DNA of 64,000 bases from positions 1 through 64,000 of the forward strand of contig NZ_BOPG01000032.1 of assembly GCF_016863635.1 (NCBI RefSeq). Reading direction: 5' to 3'. The DNA comes from Virgisporangium aurantiacum (GTDB taxonomy: Bacteria; Actinomycetota; Actinomycetes; Mycobacteriales; Micromonosporaceae). Positions 1-9,026 of this stretch are shown here, in pieces (positions within the stretch are counted from its first letter, which is position 1; every line of letters starts with the position of its first letter). Both the position numbers and the translations under genes were made by a program. The notes beneath the pieces are model-generated. The model made no database searches. It was not told the DNA's origin and saw only the letters and a list, made by a program, of their open reading frames with translations.

Positions 1-329
1 TACTCGAGGGGGGCGGTGGACCGCCAGATGCGCTGCTCACCGTCGAGCGAGCCGGCCAGCGTCTTGCCGGCGGCCGTGACCGCTACCGCACCGAGCGTGC
101 CGCCGCTGACACTGATTGTGACCGCCTCGGTGACGGACACGTTGGCCGCGCCGGTCGCCGGGGCGAAGGTCACCGCGAGCGGCGACGAGTTCGACGCCGG
201 TGCGTCGCCCGCCGCGTCACCGTCGGTGCCTGCTATGAACTTCGCCGGCTTGTCGTTCCCGCACGCGGCGGTCGTCAGGACCCCGACCGTCGCGGCGGTC
301 GCACCCAGCATTGTTCGTCTACGGACCAT
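1..329 (-). CDS. L,D-transpeptidase-like lipoprotein, N-terminal part
   Basis: The reading frame begins at ATG 329 on the minus strand, 4-5 nt after a GGGAGGA ribosome binding site, and runs off the left edge. The first 23 residues form a twin-arginine-containing lipoprotein signal ending in LTTAAC, so Cys23 is the likely lipidated residue. About 25 low-complexity residues follow, then a bacterial Ig-like domain of the kind found at the front of actinobacterial YkuD L,D-transpeptidases (LppS/Ldt type), which make 3-3 peptidoglycan cross-links outside the membrane. The catalytic domain would lie beyond the window, so the transpeptidase assignment is inferred from the lipobox plus Ig-like start only. 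Another Ig-domain lipoprotein is possible. Confidence 0.7.
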   Translation of the reverse strand, partial: MVRRRTMLGATAATVGVLTTAACGNDKPAKFIAGTDGDAAGDAPASNSSPLAVTFAPATGAANVSVTEAVTISVSGGTLGAVAVTAAGKTLAGSLDGEQRIWRSTAPLE

Positions 330-376
330 CGATTCCTCCCGCGTATGGACCGTAGTGATATGAGCCGAAATCGCAA
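330..376 (-). promoter_or_regulatory. Promoter of the L,D-transpeptidase-like gene
   Basis: Reading the minus strand, TTGCGA (371-376) and TACGGT (349-354) are separated by 16 nt, a sigma-70/HrdB-like pair. The predicted start site lies about 12 nt before the ATG, leaving just enough leader for the GGGAGGA ribosome binding site. Confidence 0.45.
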
Positions 377-639
377 AGCCCGGACGTCACATTGTGTCCT
401 ACCGATATCCGCGAGCCGGACCGGCGTTGCACAAAGACGCAACCACGCGGTGTCGGGACGCCGACACGCATGCGCCGCAACCTCCGGCGGACACGGATCG
501 CGACCAGGGTCGATGCGTCGACCGCAGGCACGGACCCGGGCATGGACCCGGGCCCGGGCGGCCGCCGGTCACCCGTTCGTCTGATGACGCCGGTTCCGGC
601 GTCCGCAAATAATGCCGCCATTCGACGGGGGAGGCAGAC
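377..639. other. Intergenic region between divergent genes
   Basis: No convincing gene is seen here. The stretch holds GC-rich short repeats: GGACCCGGGC occurs at 532-541 and 544-553 and its CCCGGGC core recurs at 553-559, which could fold or act as a protein site upstream of the rightward regulator. A GGGGGAGG ribosome binding site for the next gene lies at about 626-633. Confidence 0.4.
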
Positions 640-1635
640 ATGCCGGTACCGACGCTCACCCGATGGGGCGTCTCGGCGCACGGGGACCTGGTGTATCGGA
701 TGCTCACCACGTTCGGCGCGAAGTCGGACGCCGCGCTCGCGCGCACGCTGCAACTGCCGGTCAAGAAGATCCGGGCCGGCCTGGAGGAACTGCACGGCCT
801 CGGTGCCGCTTCGGTGCTGCCGGGGCCGCACGAGCGGACGTGGCGGGCCACGAGCCCGACGACGGTGGTGACCGTGCTGCGGGCCCGGCAGGCGCAGCTC
901 GCCGGCGCCCGGTACCGGCTGCCGCGGCAACTGTCCACATTGGACATCGTCGTCTCCGCCGGGACGGCCCTGCGGACGGCGCGGCCGATCCACGGCGTCC
1001 CGGCCGTGCGCGCCCGGCTGGCCGAACTGGTCGCCGCCGAGCGCCGCGAGCACCTGGCGATGAGCCCGGAGCCCGCGTTCTCCGCCGCCAGCGCCAAGGC
1101 CGGGATCCCGGCCGGCCGGGCGGCACTGCAGCGGGGCGTCACCGCGTGGACCCTCGGCGTACCACCGAGCGCCGAGGACCGGAGCGAGGAACAGACCAGG
1201 GAGCTGTACGGCTACGGCCTGCGGTACCGCGAGCTTCCGCGTCAGCCGACGAAGCTGATGATCATGGATCGCGCCACCGCGTTCGTTCCGCTCAACCCGG
1301 CCGCCCTGTTCTCCCACGGGGTCTGGGAGATCTCCGCGCCCGCCGTGGTCGACGAGTTGGTCTCGTTCTTCCTGCGACATTGGAGCGCCGCCATGGAACC
1401 GGGACCCCGCGGCTGGGTGCCGCCGGCCGCGCTGAGCGCCCGGGAGCAGGCGATCGTCGCCCTGCTCGCCACCGGTGCGACCGACAGCGCGGTATCGGCC
1501 AAACTCGGTCTCAGCGTCCGCACGATCGCCTACACGGTCCGCGACCTCATGGAGCGTTACGGGGTGCAGACCCGCTTCCAGCTCGGCCTGGTGCTGGGCT
1601 CCCGATCCACCACCGACGGGGGGAACACCTCATGA
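640..1635 (+). CDS. LuxR-type HTH transcriptional regulator (TrmB/LuxR-like)
   Basis: 331 residues. The ATG at 640 has a strong GGGGGAGG site 6-7 nt upstream. The N-terminal ~60 residues look like a winged-helix (TrmB/MarR-like) DNA-binding module, and the C-terminal ~60 residues (from about 265) are a typical LuxR helix-turn-helix, with the LSAREQAIVALLATGATDSA type of start. The middle is unassigned and may be a ligand- or dimer-forming part. This two-HTH layout is common among actinomycete orphan regulators that are not phosphorylated. It overlaps the next gene by 4 nt (ATGA), so the two are translated together and the secreted partner is probably tied to its regulon. Target genes are unknown. 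Confidence 0.75.
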   Translation: MPVPTLTRWGVSAHGDLVYRMLTTFGAKSDAALARTLQLPVKKIRAGLEELHGLGAASVLPGPHERTWRATSPTTVVTVLRARQAQLAGARYRLPRQLSTLDIVVSAGTALRTARPIHGVPAVRARLAELVAAERREHLAMSPEPAFSAASAKAGIPAGRAALQRGVTAWTLGVPPSAEDRSEEQTRELYGYGLRYRELPRQPTKLMIMDRATAFVPLNPAALFSHGVWEISAPAVVDELVSFFLRHWSAAMEPGPRGWVPPAALSAREQAIVALLATGATDSAVSAKLGLSVRTIAYTVRDLMERYGVQTRFQLGLVLGSRSTTDGGNTS

Positions 1636-2153
1636 AACTCGTATGGACGGCCGCCTTCCTGCTGGCCCTCGGCGCGCCGACGGTCACCACCACCGACGAC
1701 GGTCCCACCTGGCTGGGCTGCGCCGGCGAACCCACGTCGACGACCGGTGTCCTGGCCGACTACCAGCCGGGCACCTTCGTCCGCGAGGTGTGGGCCGGAA
1801 CGATCACCGGGACGCTCCGTCCCTGCCGTCCGCCGGTCGCCACCGACGTGTTCGCGGTCGCCGTCTACGACGCCCACGGCAGCGCGACCGCGGCCGCGAT
1901 GCACTATCCGTGGACGGAGGGGTACGCCGCGCCCGTCGGCGTCCCGCCCAAGACCGTGGCGGTCTGCCTCATCGACCATCTGAAGAGCCGCCTCGACTGC
2001 ATCGGGATCGGCTGGCTGGACCAACCGACTGGCCCGCCGCAACCGGTGAACGCCGGCCACCTCCCGGCCGACTCACCCCTGGTGGCGGCCACGCCCGTGG
2101 TGACCATGGCCGGCCGCACGGTGCACCCCGGCTGCCCCACCTGCGTGGATTAG
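1632..2153 (+). CDS. Small secreted protein of unknown function
   Basis: 173 residues, starting at an ATG that overlaps the stop of the LuxR-type gene (ATGA). The first ~18 residues are a short hydrophobic signal sequence (KLVWTAAFLLALGAPTV). The mature part contains several Cys (for example near CAGEP, RPCRPP, VCLID, LDCIG and the C-terminal CPTC), suggesting disulphide bonds outside the cell. I recognise no family. Coupling to a regulator suggests it is produced under the same signal. There is no separate ribosome binding site, which fits translational coupling. Confidence 0.65.
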   Translation: MKLVWTAAFLLALGAPTVTTTDDGPTWLGCAGEPTSTTGVLADYQPGTFVREVWAGTITGTLRPCRPPVATDVFAVAVYDAHGSATAAAMHYPWTEGYAAPVGVPPKTVAVCLIDHLKSRLDCIGIGWLDQPTGPPQPVNAGHLPADSPLVAATPVVTMAGRTVHPGCPTCVD

Positions 2154-2191
2154 ACCATCTGAGAAGGCAACCTTTTGCCCGTCTCGACAGG

Positions 2192-2218
2192 TGTCGATGT
2201 ATAGGACATCCATCGACA
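2192..2218. promoter_or_regulatory. 27-bp palindrome upstream of the subtilase gene
   Basis: TGTCGATG (2192-2199) and CATCGACA (2211-2218) are perfect 8-bp inverted arms around an 11-bp spacer. The spacer contains part of a second, offset inverted repeat GATGT-ATAGG-ACATC (2196-2210). The site lies 14 nt before the chosen start codon, where a repressor would block initiation or transcription. A small GGCAA/TTGCC hairpin precedes it at 2166-2179. The regulator is not identifiable from the window. Confidence 0.5.
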
Positions 2219-2232
2219 TGACTGGAGAGCGG

Positions 2233-5200
2233 ATGCGATCCCGAACACGAGCGCTCGGCGGTCTGCTGGCCGCGGTGCTGCTCGCCCCCACCGCGCTGAT
2301 CGGTGCGCCGGGCATCGCCCAGGCCAGGCCGGGCACCGGCACGTTCGACCGGTCGGCGACGAAGAGCACGAAGGACAGCGGCGAGCCGGCGACCGTCACG
2401 CTGGTCACCGGCGACAAGGTGACCGTGAGCGGCTCCCAGCGGCTCCGGATCGAGCCGGGACCCGGCCGCGAGCGGGTGACGTTCGACGCCAGCCGGGTCG
2501 ACGGGCACCTGCGGGTGGTGCCGAGCGACGTGCGGGCGCTGTTGCGGGCCGGCACGGTCGACGGCCGGCTGTTCGACGTCACCACGTTGATCGAGTTCGG
2601 TTACGACGACAAGCGCGGCGATCTCCCGCTCATCGTCACCGGAACGGCCGGCGCGGCCCGGTCGACCGCGGCGGGCGTCACCGTCGCCCGCACCATCCCC
2701 GGTGGCACGGCGGTGACGGTCGCCAAGAAGGGCATCGGCGCCGTGTGGCAGGGCCTGTCGGCGACCGTGCGCGCAGAGGGTACGGCGCGCGGGGGACCGG
2801 CGTCGAAGATCTGGTTGGACGGCAAGCGCAAGCCGGTGCTGACGGAGAGCGTCCCGCAGATCGGCGCGCCGGCCGCGTGGGCCGCCGGCTTCGACGGGAC
2901 CGGCATCAAGGTGGCCGTGGTCGACAGCGGCGTCGACGCCGGTCACCCCGATCTGGCCGGACGCGTCGTCGCGGCCGCGAACTTCACCACCGACCCCGAC
3001 AACTCCGACCTGGTGGGCCACGGCACCCACGTGGCGGCCACGATCGCGAGCACCGGCGCCGCTCCGGGCGGCTACAAGGGAGTGGCGCCCGGCGCGTCAC
3101 TGCTGTCCGCGAAGGTGTGCAGCCTGGAGGACTGCACCGAATCGACGATCATCGCCGGCATGCAGTGGGCGGCCGAGCAGGGCGCGAAGGTGGCCAACGT
3201 CAGCCTCGGCGGGCCCGACACGCCCGCGCAGGACCCGGTGGAGGCCGCGGTCGAGCGGCTCACCGCCGAGTTCGGGATGCTCTTCGTGGTCGCGGCCGGC
3301 AACGATCCGCGCGAGGGCAGCGTCGGATCGCCGGGAAGCACCGACGCGGCGCTGACGGTCGGCGCGGTCGACAAGTCCGACAACCTGGCGCCGTTCTCCA
3401 GCCGCGGCCCGCGCGTCGGCGACGCGGCACTGAAGCCCGACATCACCGCGCCGGGCGTCGACATCACCGCGGCGCTCAGCCGCACCGCCGACATCGGCGC
3501 GCCGCCGGGCACCACGCACGTCTCGGCCTCGGGGACCTCGATGGCCACCCCGCACGTGGCCGGGTCCGCGGCGATCCTCGCCCAGCAGCACCCCACCTGG
3601 ACCGCGACGGAGATCAAGGCCGCGCTGATGGCGTCGGCGAAGCCGAACCCGGACATCGCGACCTACGCGCAGGGCGCCGGCCGGGTCGACGTCGCGCGGT
3701 CGATCACCCAGACGGTGACGACCAGCCCGGCGAGCGTCAGCTTCGGGCTGGAGCAGTGGCCGCACGCCGACGACACGCCCGACGCGCGCACGGTCACCTA
3801 CCGGAACGCCGGTGCCGCCGCCGTGACACTCGACCTGCGGCTCTCCGGTGACCTGCCGGCCGGCCTGTTCAGCCTGTCCGCGTCCACCGTCACCGTGCCG
3901 GCCGGCGGAACCGCCGCCGTGACGCTGACCTCCGACACCCGCGCGAACGTGCCGGACGGGCGCTACGGCGGGCGGCTCGTCGCGACCGCCGGCACCGCCC
4001 AGGTGGTGACGCCGTTCGCGGTGGACAAGGAGTTCGAGAGCTACACCGTCACCGTGAACCGGATCGACCAGAACGGCCGGCCGACCACCGACGGGTACGC
4101 GACGCTGGTCAACCTCGACACCGGCGAACCGATCGACCTCGACTCGCCCGACCGGATCGAGGCCCGGGTGCCCAAGGGCCGGTACGCCCTCATCGGGAAC
4201 ATCGTCGACTTCGACGCCTTCAAATGGTGGCGCGTGGTCGATCCGACGGTCGCGATCGACCGCGACCTGACCCTGACCGTCGACGCGCGGGTGGCCAAGC
4301 CGATGTCGGTCAGCGTGCCGGCGGCCGACGCGGCGCAGGTCGTGGGCTACGTCGACCTGACCTTCACCAAGGCCGACGAGTGGCGGTCCAGCTTCGTGCT
4401 GTTCGACACCAGCCTCAAGGGGCTGTTCATCGGGCAGATCGACCCGGCCGAGCGGCAGCCGATGCTGGTCTCGTCGGTCGGCAGCCAACTGGTCAAGGGC
4501 CCGGTGCCGGACGAGGGCCCGCTGGTGACGCCCAGCCCGTACTCCTACTCCGTGGCCGAGGAGTTCAAGGGGTATGCGCCGACCGGGTACGCGGGCCGGT
4601 TCACCGATCGTGACCTGGCCCGGGTCGACACCTCGTACTCGTCCCAGGGGATTCCGAACGGCTCCACGGTGGCCATGGGCACCTTCGAGTCGGGCGGGCA
4701 GGCGGTCGGCCGCGTCGTGCCGGTCACGCTGCCCGGGACGCGCACCGACTACTTCGCGGTGCGACCGGGCCTCACCTGGAACAAAGAACTGTACGAGGGT
4801 GACTGGCTGGACCCGGACAACATCCACATCGCGGCGCCGATCGCGTACACGGCCGGTCGCCGGACGTCGGAGCGGCAGAACGCCGCGGTGTTCGGGCCGG
4901 CGTTCGGTCCGTTCGACGGTGCCGCGCGGCTGGGTAACGAGATGTTCGTGGGCGTGGGGACGTTCGCGGGCGCGGGCAACTGGTCGGTGTTCTCGAACTC
5001 CACCGGGCACACCGTGGTCACCCGCGCCGGTCAGGTGATCTACGACGAGCCGACGCTGGGTGTCTACCTGCCCGAGGTCCCGCCCGGTGCCGCCGCGTTC
5101 ACCGTCCGGGTCGACACCAACCGCACCGCCCCGAACAAGCTGTCGACGACGGTGAACACGGAGTGGTCGTTCCGCTCCGGCACCGTGCCGGGCACCGAGC

Positions 5201-5529
5201 CGGTGAACCTGCCGCTGTCGGTGATCCGGTTCACGCCACCGCTCAGCCCGACCAACACGGCCCCGGCCGGAAAGGTCTGGGCGGTACCGGTGGAGGTCCA
5301 GGGGCAACCCGACTCGGCGGCGGGCCGGGCCCGCACGCTGACCGTCGAGGTGTCCTTCGACGACGGGGCCACCTGGCGCCGGGCGCCGGTGGTGCGGTCG
5401 GGCCAGCACGGCGTGGTGCTCCTGAGGCACCCCGCGAAGGCCGGGTTCGTCTCGTTGCGGGCGGCGTCGACCGACACTGCCGGCAACAGCGTCAAGCAGA
5501 CGATCATCCGCGCCTACGAGATCGCGTAG
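2233..5529 (+). CDS. Secreted subtilisin-like serine protease (peptidase S8)
   Basis: 1098 residues from ATG 2233, chosen because it follows GGAGAG and gives a normal Sec signal (RTRALGGLLAAVLL... ending near AQA); ATG 2218 is an in-frame alternative. The catalytic triad of family S8 is complete: Asp231 in VVDSGVD, His263 in GHGTHVA, Ser436 in SGTSMATPHVAG. A ~170-residue pro-region precedes the triad. The ~600 residues after it hold a Fn3-like beta domain (from about 490) and further beta-rich modules, typical of large streptomycete/Micromonospora extracellular proteases of about 1100 residues. Role: degradation of extracellular protein. It is monocistronic, with a palindrome just before the start and a strong terminator just after the stop. 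Confidence 0.93.
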   Translation: MRSRTRALGGLLAAVLLAPTALIGAPGIAQARPGTGTFDRSATKSTKDSGEPATVTLVTGDKVTVSGSQRLRIEPGPGRERVTFDASRVDGHLRVVPSDVRALLRAGTVDGRLFDVTTLIEFGYDDKRGDLPLIVTGTAGAARSTAAGVTVARTIPGGTAVTVAKKGIGAVWQGLSATVRAEGTARGGPASKIWLDGKRKPVLTESVPQIGAPAAWAAGFDGTGIKVAVVDSGVDAGHPDLAGRVVAAANFTTDPDNSDLVGHGTHVAATIASTGAAPGGYKGVAPGASLLSAKVCSLEDCTESTIIAGMQWAAEQGAKVANVSLGGPDTPAQDPVEAAVERLTAEFGMLFVVAAGNDPREGSVGSPGSTDAALTVGAVDKSDNLAPFSSRGPRVGDAALKPDITAPGVDITAALSRTADIGAPPGTTHVSASGTSMATPHVAGSAAILAQQHPTWTATEIKAALMASAKPNPDIATYAQGAGRVDVARSITQTVTTSPASVSFGLEQWPHADDTPDARTVTYRNAGAAAVTLDLRLSGDLPAGLFSLSASTVTVPAGGTAAVTLTSDTRANVPDGRYGGRLVATAGTAQVVTPFAVDKEFESYTVTVNRIDQNGRPTTDGYATLVNLDTGEPIDLDSPDRIEARVPKGRYALIGNIVDFDAFKWWRVVDPTVAIDRDLTLTVDARVAKPMSVSVPAADAAQVVGYVDLTFTKADEWRSSFVLFDTSLKGLFIGQIDPAERQPMLVSSVGSQLVKGPVPDEGPLVTPSPYSYSVAEEFKGYAPTGYAGRFTDRDLARVDTSYSSQGIPNGSTVAMGTFESGGQAVGRVVPVTLPGTRTDYFAVRPGLTWNKELYEGDWLDPDNIHIAAPIAYTAGRRTSERQNAAVFGPAFGPFDGAARLGNEMFVGVGTFAGAGNWSVFSNSTGHTVVTRAGQVIYDEPTLGVYLPEVPPGAAAFTVRVDTNRTAPNKLSTTVNTEWSFRSGTVPGTEPVNLPLSVIRFTPPLSPTNTAPAGKVWAVPVEVQGQPDSAAGRARTLTVEVSFDDGATWRRAPVVRSGQHGVVLLRHPAKAGFVSLRAASTDTAGNSVKQTIIRAYEIA

Positions 5530-5539
5530 GCGAAGGGGG

Positions 5540-5572
5540 AGCGGCTCCGCTGCCGACGGCGGCGGAGCCGCT
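5540..5572 (+). terminator. Terminator hairpin after the subtilase gene
   Basis: AGCGGCTCCGC (5540-5550) and GCGGAGCCGCT (5562-5572) form an 11-bp perfect stem; the loop itself contains an inner GCCG/CGGC stem. It lies 11 nt after the stop codon and has no T-run, as is usual for actinomycete intrinsic terminators. Confidence 0.75.
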
Positions 5573-5606
5573 TCCACCGCGACCCGACCTGTGCCAGCGT
5601 GGGTTC

Positions 5607-6065
5607 ATGGTGCTGACGCTGGTGCCGGGTCGCGGTGCCGGGCTGCCGTGGGCGGGCCGGTCGCTCCGGTTCGGCATGACGCTCGACGAGGTCCGCGGCA
5701 GCGTCGAGCCGTTCGCGGACCTGCGCGACACGTTCGTCTGCGGCGCCGCCTGGGCACGGGCGTTCGCTCTCGACGGCCTCCGGGTCTGTCTCTTCGCCGG
5801 TGAGTCCGGCGTGCTCACCGGCGTGTCCGCGAGCCGCACGCCGGACCGCCCCCACGTTCCTGTCGGGCTCGACGACATCGACCTGTTCGGCTGGCCGGTG
5901 GACGAGGTCCTCGACGCGCTCCGCGACACCGGTCGGGACGTGCGGGCGACCCGCACCACCGCCTGGGTCGACGGTGATCTCCATCTCGACTGGGCCCTCC
6001 CGCAGCCGGCGTTCGTCGGCCATCTGTGCCTCTACGCACGTCACGGCCGCGCGGGCGACGGGTAG
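5607..6065 (+). CDS. Hypothetical cytosolic protein
   Basis: 152 residues from ATG 5607. A CAGCGT box ends 6 nt before the ATG and there is no ribosome binding site, so the mRNA may be leaderless. No signal peptide or membrane segment. The N-terminus (LRFGMTLDEVRGSVEPF) resembles the start of small actinobacterial proteins in which a beta-strand and 'GMTxxEV' helix repeat, but I cannot name the family. The last 25 bp overlap the 3' end of the convergent SARP gene. Confidence 0.5.
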   Translation: MVLTLVPGRGAGLPWAGRSLRFGMTLDEVRGSVEPFADLRDTFVCGAAWARAFALDGLRVCLFAGESGVLTGVSASRTPDRPHVPVGLDDIDLFGWPVDEVLDALRDTGRDVRATRTTAWVDGDLHLDWALPQPAFVGHLCLYARHGRAGDG

Positions 6066-8851
6066 TCCCGCCGCAGCCGGCTCCGGACGCCGTCCGCGTC
6101 GGGATGCCCGAGTTCGTCGAGGATCGCCAGCGCCCGCGTCCACGCGTCGGCCGCCCGGTCGGCCGACGCGTGCCGGCCCGCGAAGGCGTCGCCGAGGTTC
6201 GCCAGCGATGTCGCCTCCTCGTACCGGTCACCGAGAAGGTGGTACAAGGCGACGGCGCGCCGGTAGCAGGTGACCGCCCGGCCCCGGTTGCCGGCGTGCA
6301 GGTGGGCGTACCCGAGGCTGTCCCAGGTGGCGGCCTGCCCGGCCCGGTCGCCGAGGTCCCGCATGAGGGCGAGCGCACCCGTGCACGCGTCGAGCGCCTG
6401 CGGGTACTCGCCGACCCGCGCGTGGAACCAGCCGACGGCGTTGAGGGCGAGGCCGAGCCCCGACCGGTGACCGGCCGTCCGGAACAGGTCGCGGGCCCGC
6501 CGGGCGTGGTCCAACGCGTCCCGCTCCGCGCCCTGCCGCGCGGACAACTCCGCCAGGTTCAGGTGCGCGTGGGCCTGCCCGGCGGTGTCGCCGAGCGACC
6601 GGGACAGGTCGGCGGCGTGTCCGAGGTGCCGGTGCGCATCCGGCAGCCGCCGCAGCCGGAGATAGGCGCGGGACAACGTCCGGTGCGCCCGGGCCTGTTC
6701 GCCCACGTCGCCGGCCCGCCGGGCCGCGGCGAGCGCCGCCCGCTGGGTCGCGGCGAACTCCGGCCACCGGCCGCGCCGTTCGAGGACGTCGGCGAGCGCC
6801 CAGGCGAGCTGGCACACGTGCGCGTCGAAGCCGTTCGCCGCCGCATGGTCGACCGCCGAGAGCAGGACGGCGCGCTCGGCGTCGAACCAGGCGAGCGCCC
6901 GCAGGTGATCGTCGACCGGTTCCGGTGTCACGCCAGGCAGCGGGGGCGCCAGCGCGATCGCGTCCCGGTGCGGGTCGAGCGCGACGGCCGCGGCGTGGGC
7001 GGTGCGGAGGTAGTGGTCGAGGGCGCGGTGGCTCGCCGCCGTGCGCTCGGCCGGCGGGTCGACGCGGTCGCACCGCTCGGCGGCGATCGCGCGGAGCAGG
7101 TCGTGGGTGACGTACCGGCCGGGTGCGTGTTCGGTGAGCAGATGCGCGCCGGTGAGCTCGTCGAGCGGCTCCCGCACGCGCCCGGCCGGCACGCCGGCCA
7201 GGCTCGCGGCCGCCGCGACCGTCACGTCCGGGCCGGGGTGGCGGCCGAGCAGGCGGAACAGCCGCGCGGCCGCCGTCGAGAGGGTGCGGTACGACCACGA
7301 CAACACCGATCGGACGTCGGTGTGCGCGTCGCCGGCCCGTAACGCGTCGAGCCCGTCCACCGGACGGCGCAGTTCGCCGGCGACGTCGGCGAGAGTGAAC
7401 CGGGGCCGGGTCACGACGCGGGCGCCGACGACGGCCAGCGCGAGCGGCAGCCCCGCACACCGCGCGACGATCTCCCCGGCGGCGACCGGTTCGGCGTCGA
7501 CCCGCCGGCGGCCGACCCGGCGGCCGAGCAGTTCCCGCGCCTCGGGGTCGGTGAGCAGGTCGAGCGTGACCGGCGTGGCACCCTCCGCGGCGACGAGCGG
7601 CGCGAGCCGGCTGCGGCTGGTCACGACCGTCAGGCACCGGGTGCCGCCGGGCAGCAGCGGCCGGACCTGCTCGGCGCTGCGGGCGTTGTCGAGCACCACG
7701 AGGACGCGTCGGTCGGCCAGCAGGCTCCGGTACAGCGCGGTCTGCGCCTCGAGCGTGGGCGGGACCCGGTCGGCGGGCACGGCGAACGCGTCGAGGAACC
7801 CACGTACCGCGGCGGCCGGGTCGAGCGGCGTTCCGGCCGGGTCGAAGCCGCGCAGGTTCACGTAGAGGCGGCCGTCGGGGAACCTGTCGGCGACGCGGTG
7901 CGCCCACTGGACAGCCAGCGTGGTCTTGCCGACACCGGCCGTGCCCGAGACGACGAGAACACCCGTGGTCGACGGCGTGAGCGCGGCGTCGAGGTCGGCG
8001 AGTTCGCCCGCGCGTCCGACGAACGCCGGCAGCGCGGGCGGCAACTGGGCCGGCACCGGCCCGGTGGTGGGTTCGGTGGCCGGCTCGGCCGTCGGCCCGG
8101 AGGCCGGGGGAGGGTGCGGGTCGAGGGCCGGGTCCTGCCGCAGGATCGCGCGTTCGAGATCGCGCAGCGGCTGGCCCGGCTCGATCCCGAGGTCGAGATC
8201 CAGCGCCTGGCGCAGGCGCCGGTACACGGCCAGCGCGTCCGCCTGCCGACCGGCCCGGTACAGCGCCAGCATCAGCCACCCGTGGACCTGCTCGTCGTAC
8301 GGGTGCTCGGCGGTCAACCGGGTCAGCTCCGGCACGAGTCGCGCGCCCTCGCCGGCGGCGAGCCGGGCGTCGATCAGGTCCCGGCGGGCGGCCAGCCGCG
8401 CGTGCTCGAGTTCGCGGATCTCCGGCACGGCGGTGCCGGCCAGCGGTGCGCCCGTCCACAACGCGAGGGCCGCTTCGAGGACGGTGATCCGCTCGCGCGG
8501 ATCGTCGCACCCGCGGGCGAGTTCGAGCTGCGCGAGGAAGCGGCCGGCGTCGATGCAGGCCGGGTCGGCGAGCAGCACGTAACCGTCGCCCCGGGTGGCG
8601 ATGCGGACGTCCCCGCGTCCCGCGTCCTTCAGAGCCGCTCGCAGGCGCGACACCGCGACGCGGACCGCGTGGACCGCGGTTCGCGGCCCACCGTCGGGCC
8701 AGATCAGCGTCGTCAGGCGGCGAACCGGCACGACGCGGTTGGCCTGGAGCGCGAGGACGCCGAACACGAACCGTTGCCGGCGCGGACCCAGGTCCACACC
8801 GGACAGTTCGACCGGCCCGAGCACCACGATGTCGATGCCCGTCGCCACCAC
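6041..8851 (-). CDS. AfsR/SARP-family regulator with NB-ARC and TPR domains
   Basis: 936 residues. Order: winged-helix DNA-binding domain (about 8-95, containing RVAVSRLRAALKDAG), bacterial transcriptional activation domain BTAD (about 100-245), NB-ARC/STAND ATPase with P-loop GTAGVGKTT (about residue 310) and a WFDAERAVLL linker, then about six TPR repeats to the C-terminus. This is the AfsR layout: nucleotide-dependent oligomerisation controls binding to direct repeats that overlap the -35 of target promoters. The GTG start is preceded by TAGAGT (8858-8863 on the minus strand) with a 6-nt gap, so the gene is probably leaderless. The divergent gene at 9027 has matching heptamer repeats and is a likely target. 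Confidence 0.9.
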   Translation of the reverse strand: MVATGIDIVVLGPVELSGVDLGPRRQRFVFGVLALQANRVVPVRRLTTLIWPDGGPRTAVHAVRVAVSRLRAALKDAGRGDVRIATRGDGYVLLADPACIDAGRFLAQLELARGCDDPRERITVLEAALALWTGAPLAGTAVPEIRELEHARLAARRDLIDARLAAGEGARLVPELTRLTAEHPYDEQVHGWLMLALYRAGRQADALAVYRRLRQALDLDLGIEPGQPLRDLERAILRQDPALDPHPPPASGPTAEPATEPTTGPVPAQLPPALPAFVGRAGELADLDAALTPSTTGVLVVSGTAGVGKTTLAVQWAHRVADRFPDGRLYVNLRGFDPAGTPLDPAAAVRGFLDAFAVPADRVPPTLEAQTALYRSLLADRRVLVVLDNARSAEQVRPLLPGGTRCLTVVTSRSRLAPLVAAEGATPVTLDLLTDPEARELLGRRVGRRRVDAEPVAAGEIVARCAGLPLALAVVGARVVTRPRFTLADVAGELRRPVDGLDALRAGDAHTDVRSVLSWSYRTLSTAAARLFRLLGRHPGPDVTVAAAASLAGVPAGRVREPLDELTGAHLLTEHAPGRYVTHDLLRAIAAERCDRVDPPAERTAASHRALDHYLRTAHAAAVALDPHRDAIALAPPLPGVTPEPVDDHLRALAWFDAERAVLLSAVDHAAANGFDAHVCQLAWALADVLERRGRWPEFAATQRAALAAARRAGDVGEQARAHRTLSRAYLRLRRLPDAHRHLGHAADLSRSLGDTAGQAHAHLNLAELSARQGAERDALDHARRARDLFRTAGHRSGLGLALNAVGWFHARVGEYPQALDACTGALALMRDLGDRAGQAATWDSLGYAHLHAGNRGRAVTCYRRAVALYHLLGDRYEEATSLANLGDAFAGRHASADRAADAWTRALAILDELGHPDADGVRSRLRRDYPSPARP

Positions 8852-8946
8852 ACCGGGACTCTAGGCCGCCCCGCGGATCGACTGCTGTCACCTTCCGGTC
8901 GGCAACCGGTCGGGCCCGTCGCCCGTCGCCAGGCCCCGACCTGCGG

Positions 8947-8990
8947 GATGACCTTTTGATGACCGGTGCGTGAACCGGTCCGGCTAGCGT
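8947..8990 (+). promoter_or_regulatory. SARP-type direct repeats and -10 box of the secreted-protein gene
   Basis: GATGACC occurs at 8947-8953 and 8958-8964, exactly 11 bp apart; a third, weaker copy CGTGAAC sits at 8969-8975, again 11 bp on. A -10-like TAGCGT lies at 8985-8990, 9 nt after the third copy, and no -35 consensus is present. Known SARP sites are heptamers in 11-bp phase ending about 8 nt before the -10, so the geometry fits the AfsR-like protein encoded divergently. Confidence 0.6.
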
Positions 8991-9026
8991 CCGCCGGCAA
9001 TTGCCGAACCAGAGTAGGGAGTAACG

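Noticed and set aside
3097..5577. 826-codon frame antisense to the subtilase
   Set aside because: The plus strand carries a complete S8 triad and signal peptide; the antisense translation has no motif.
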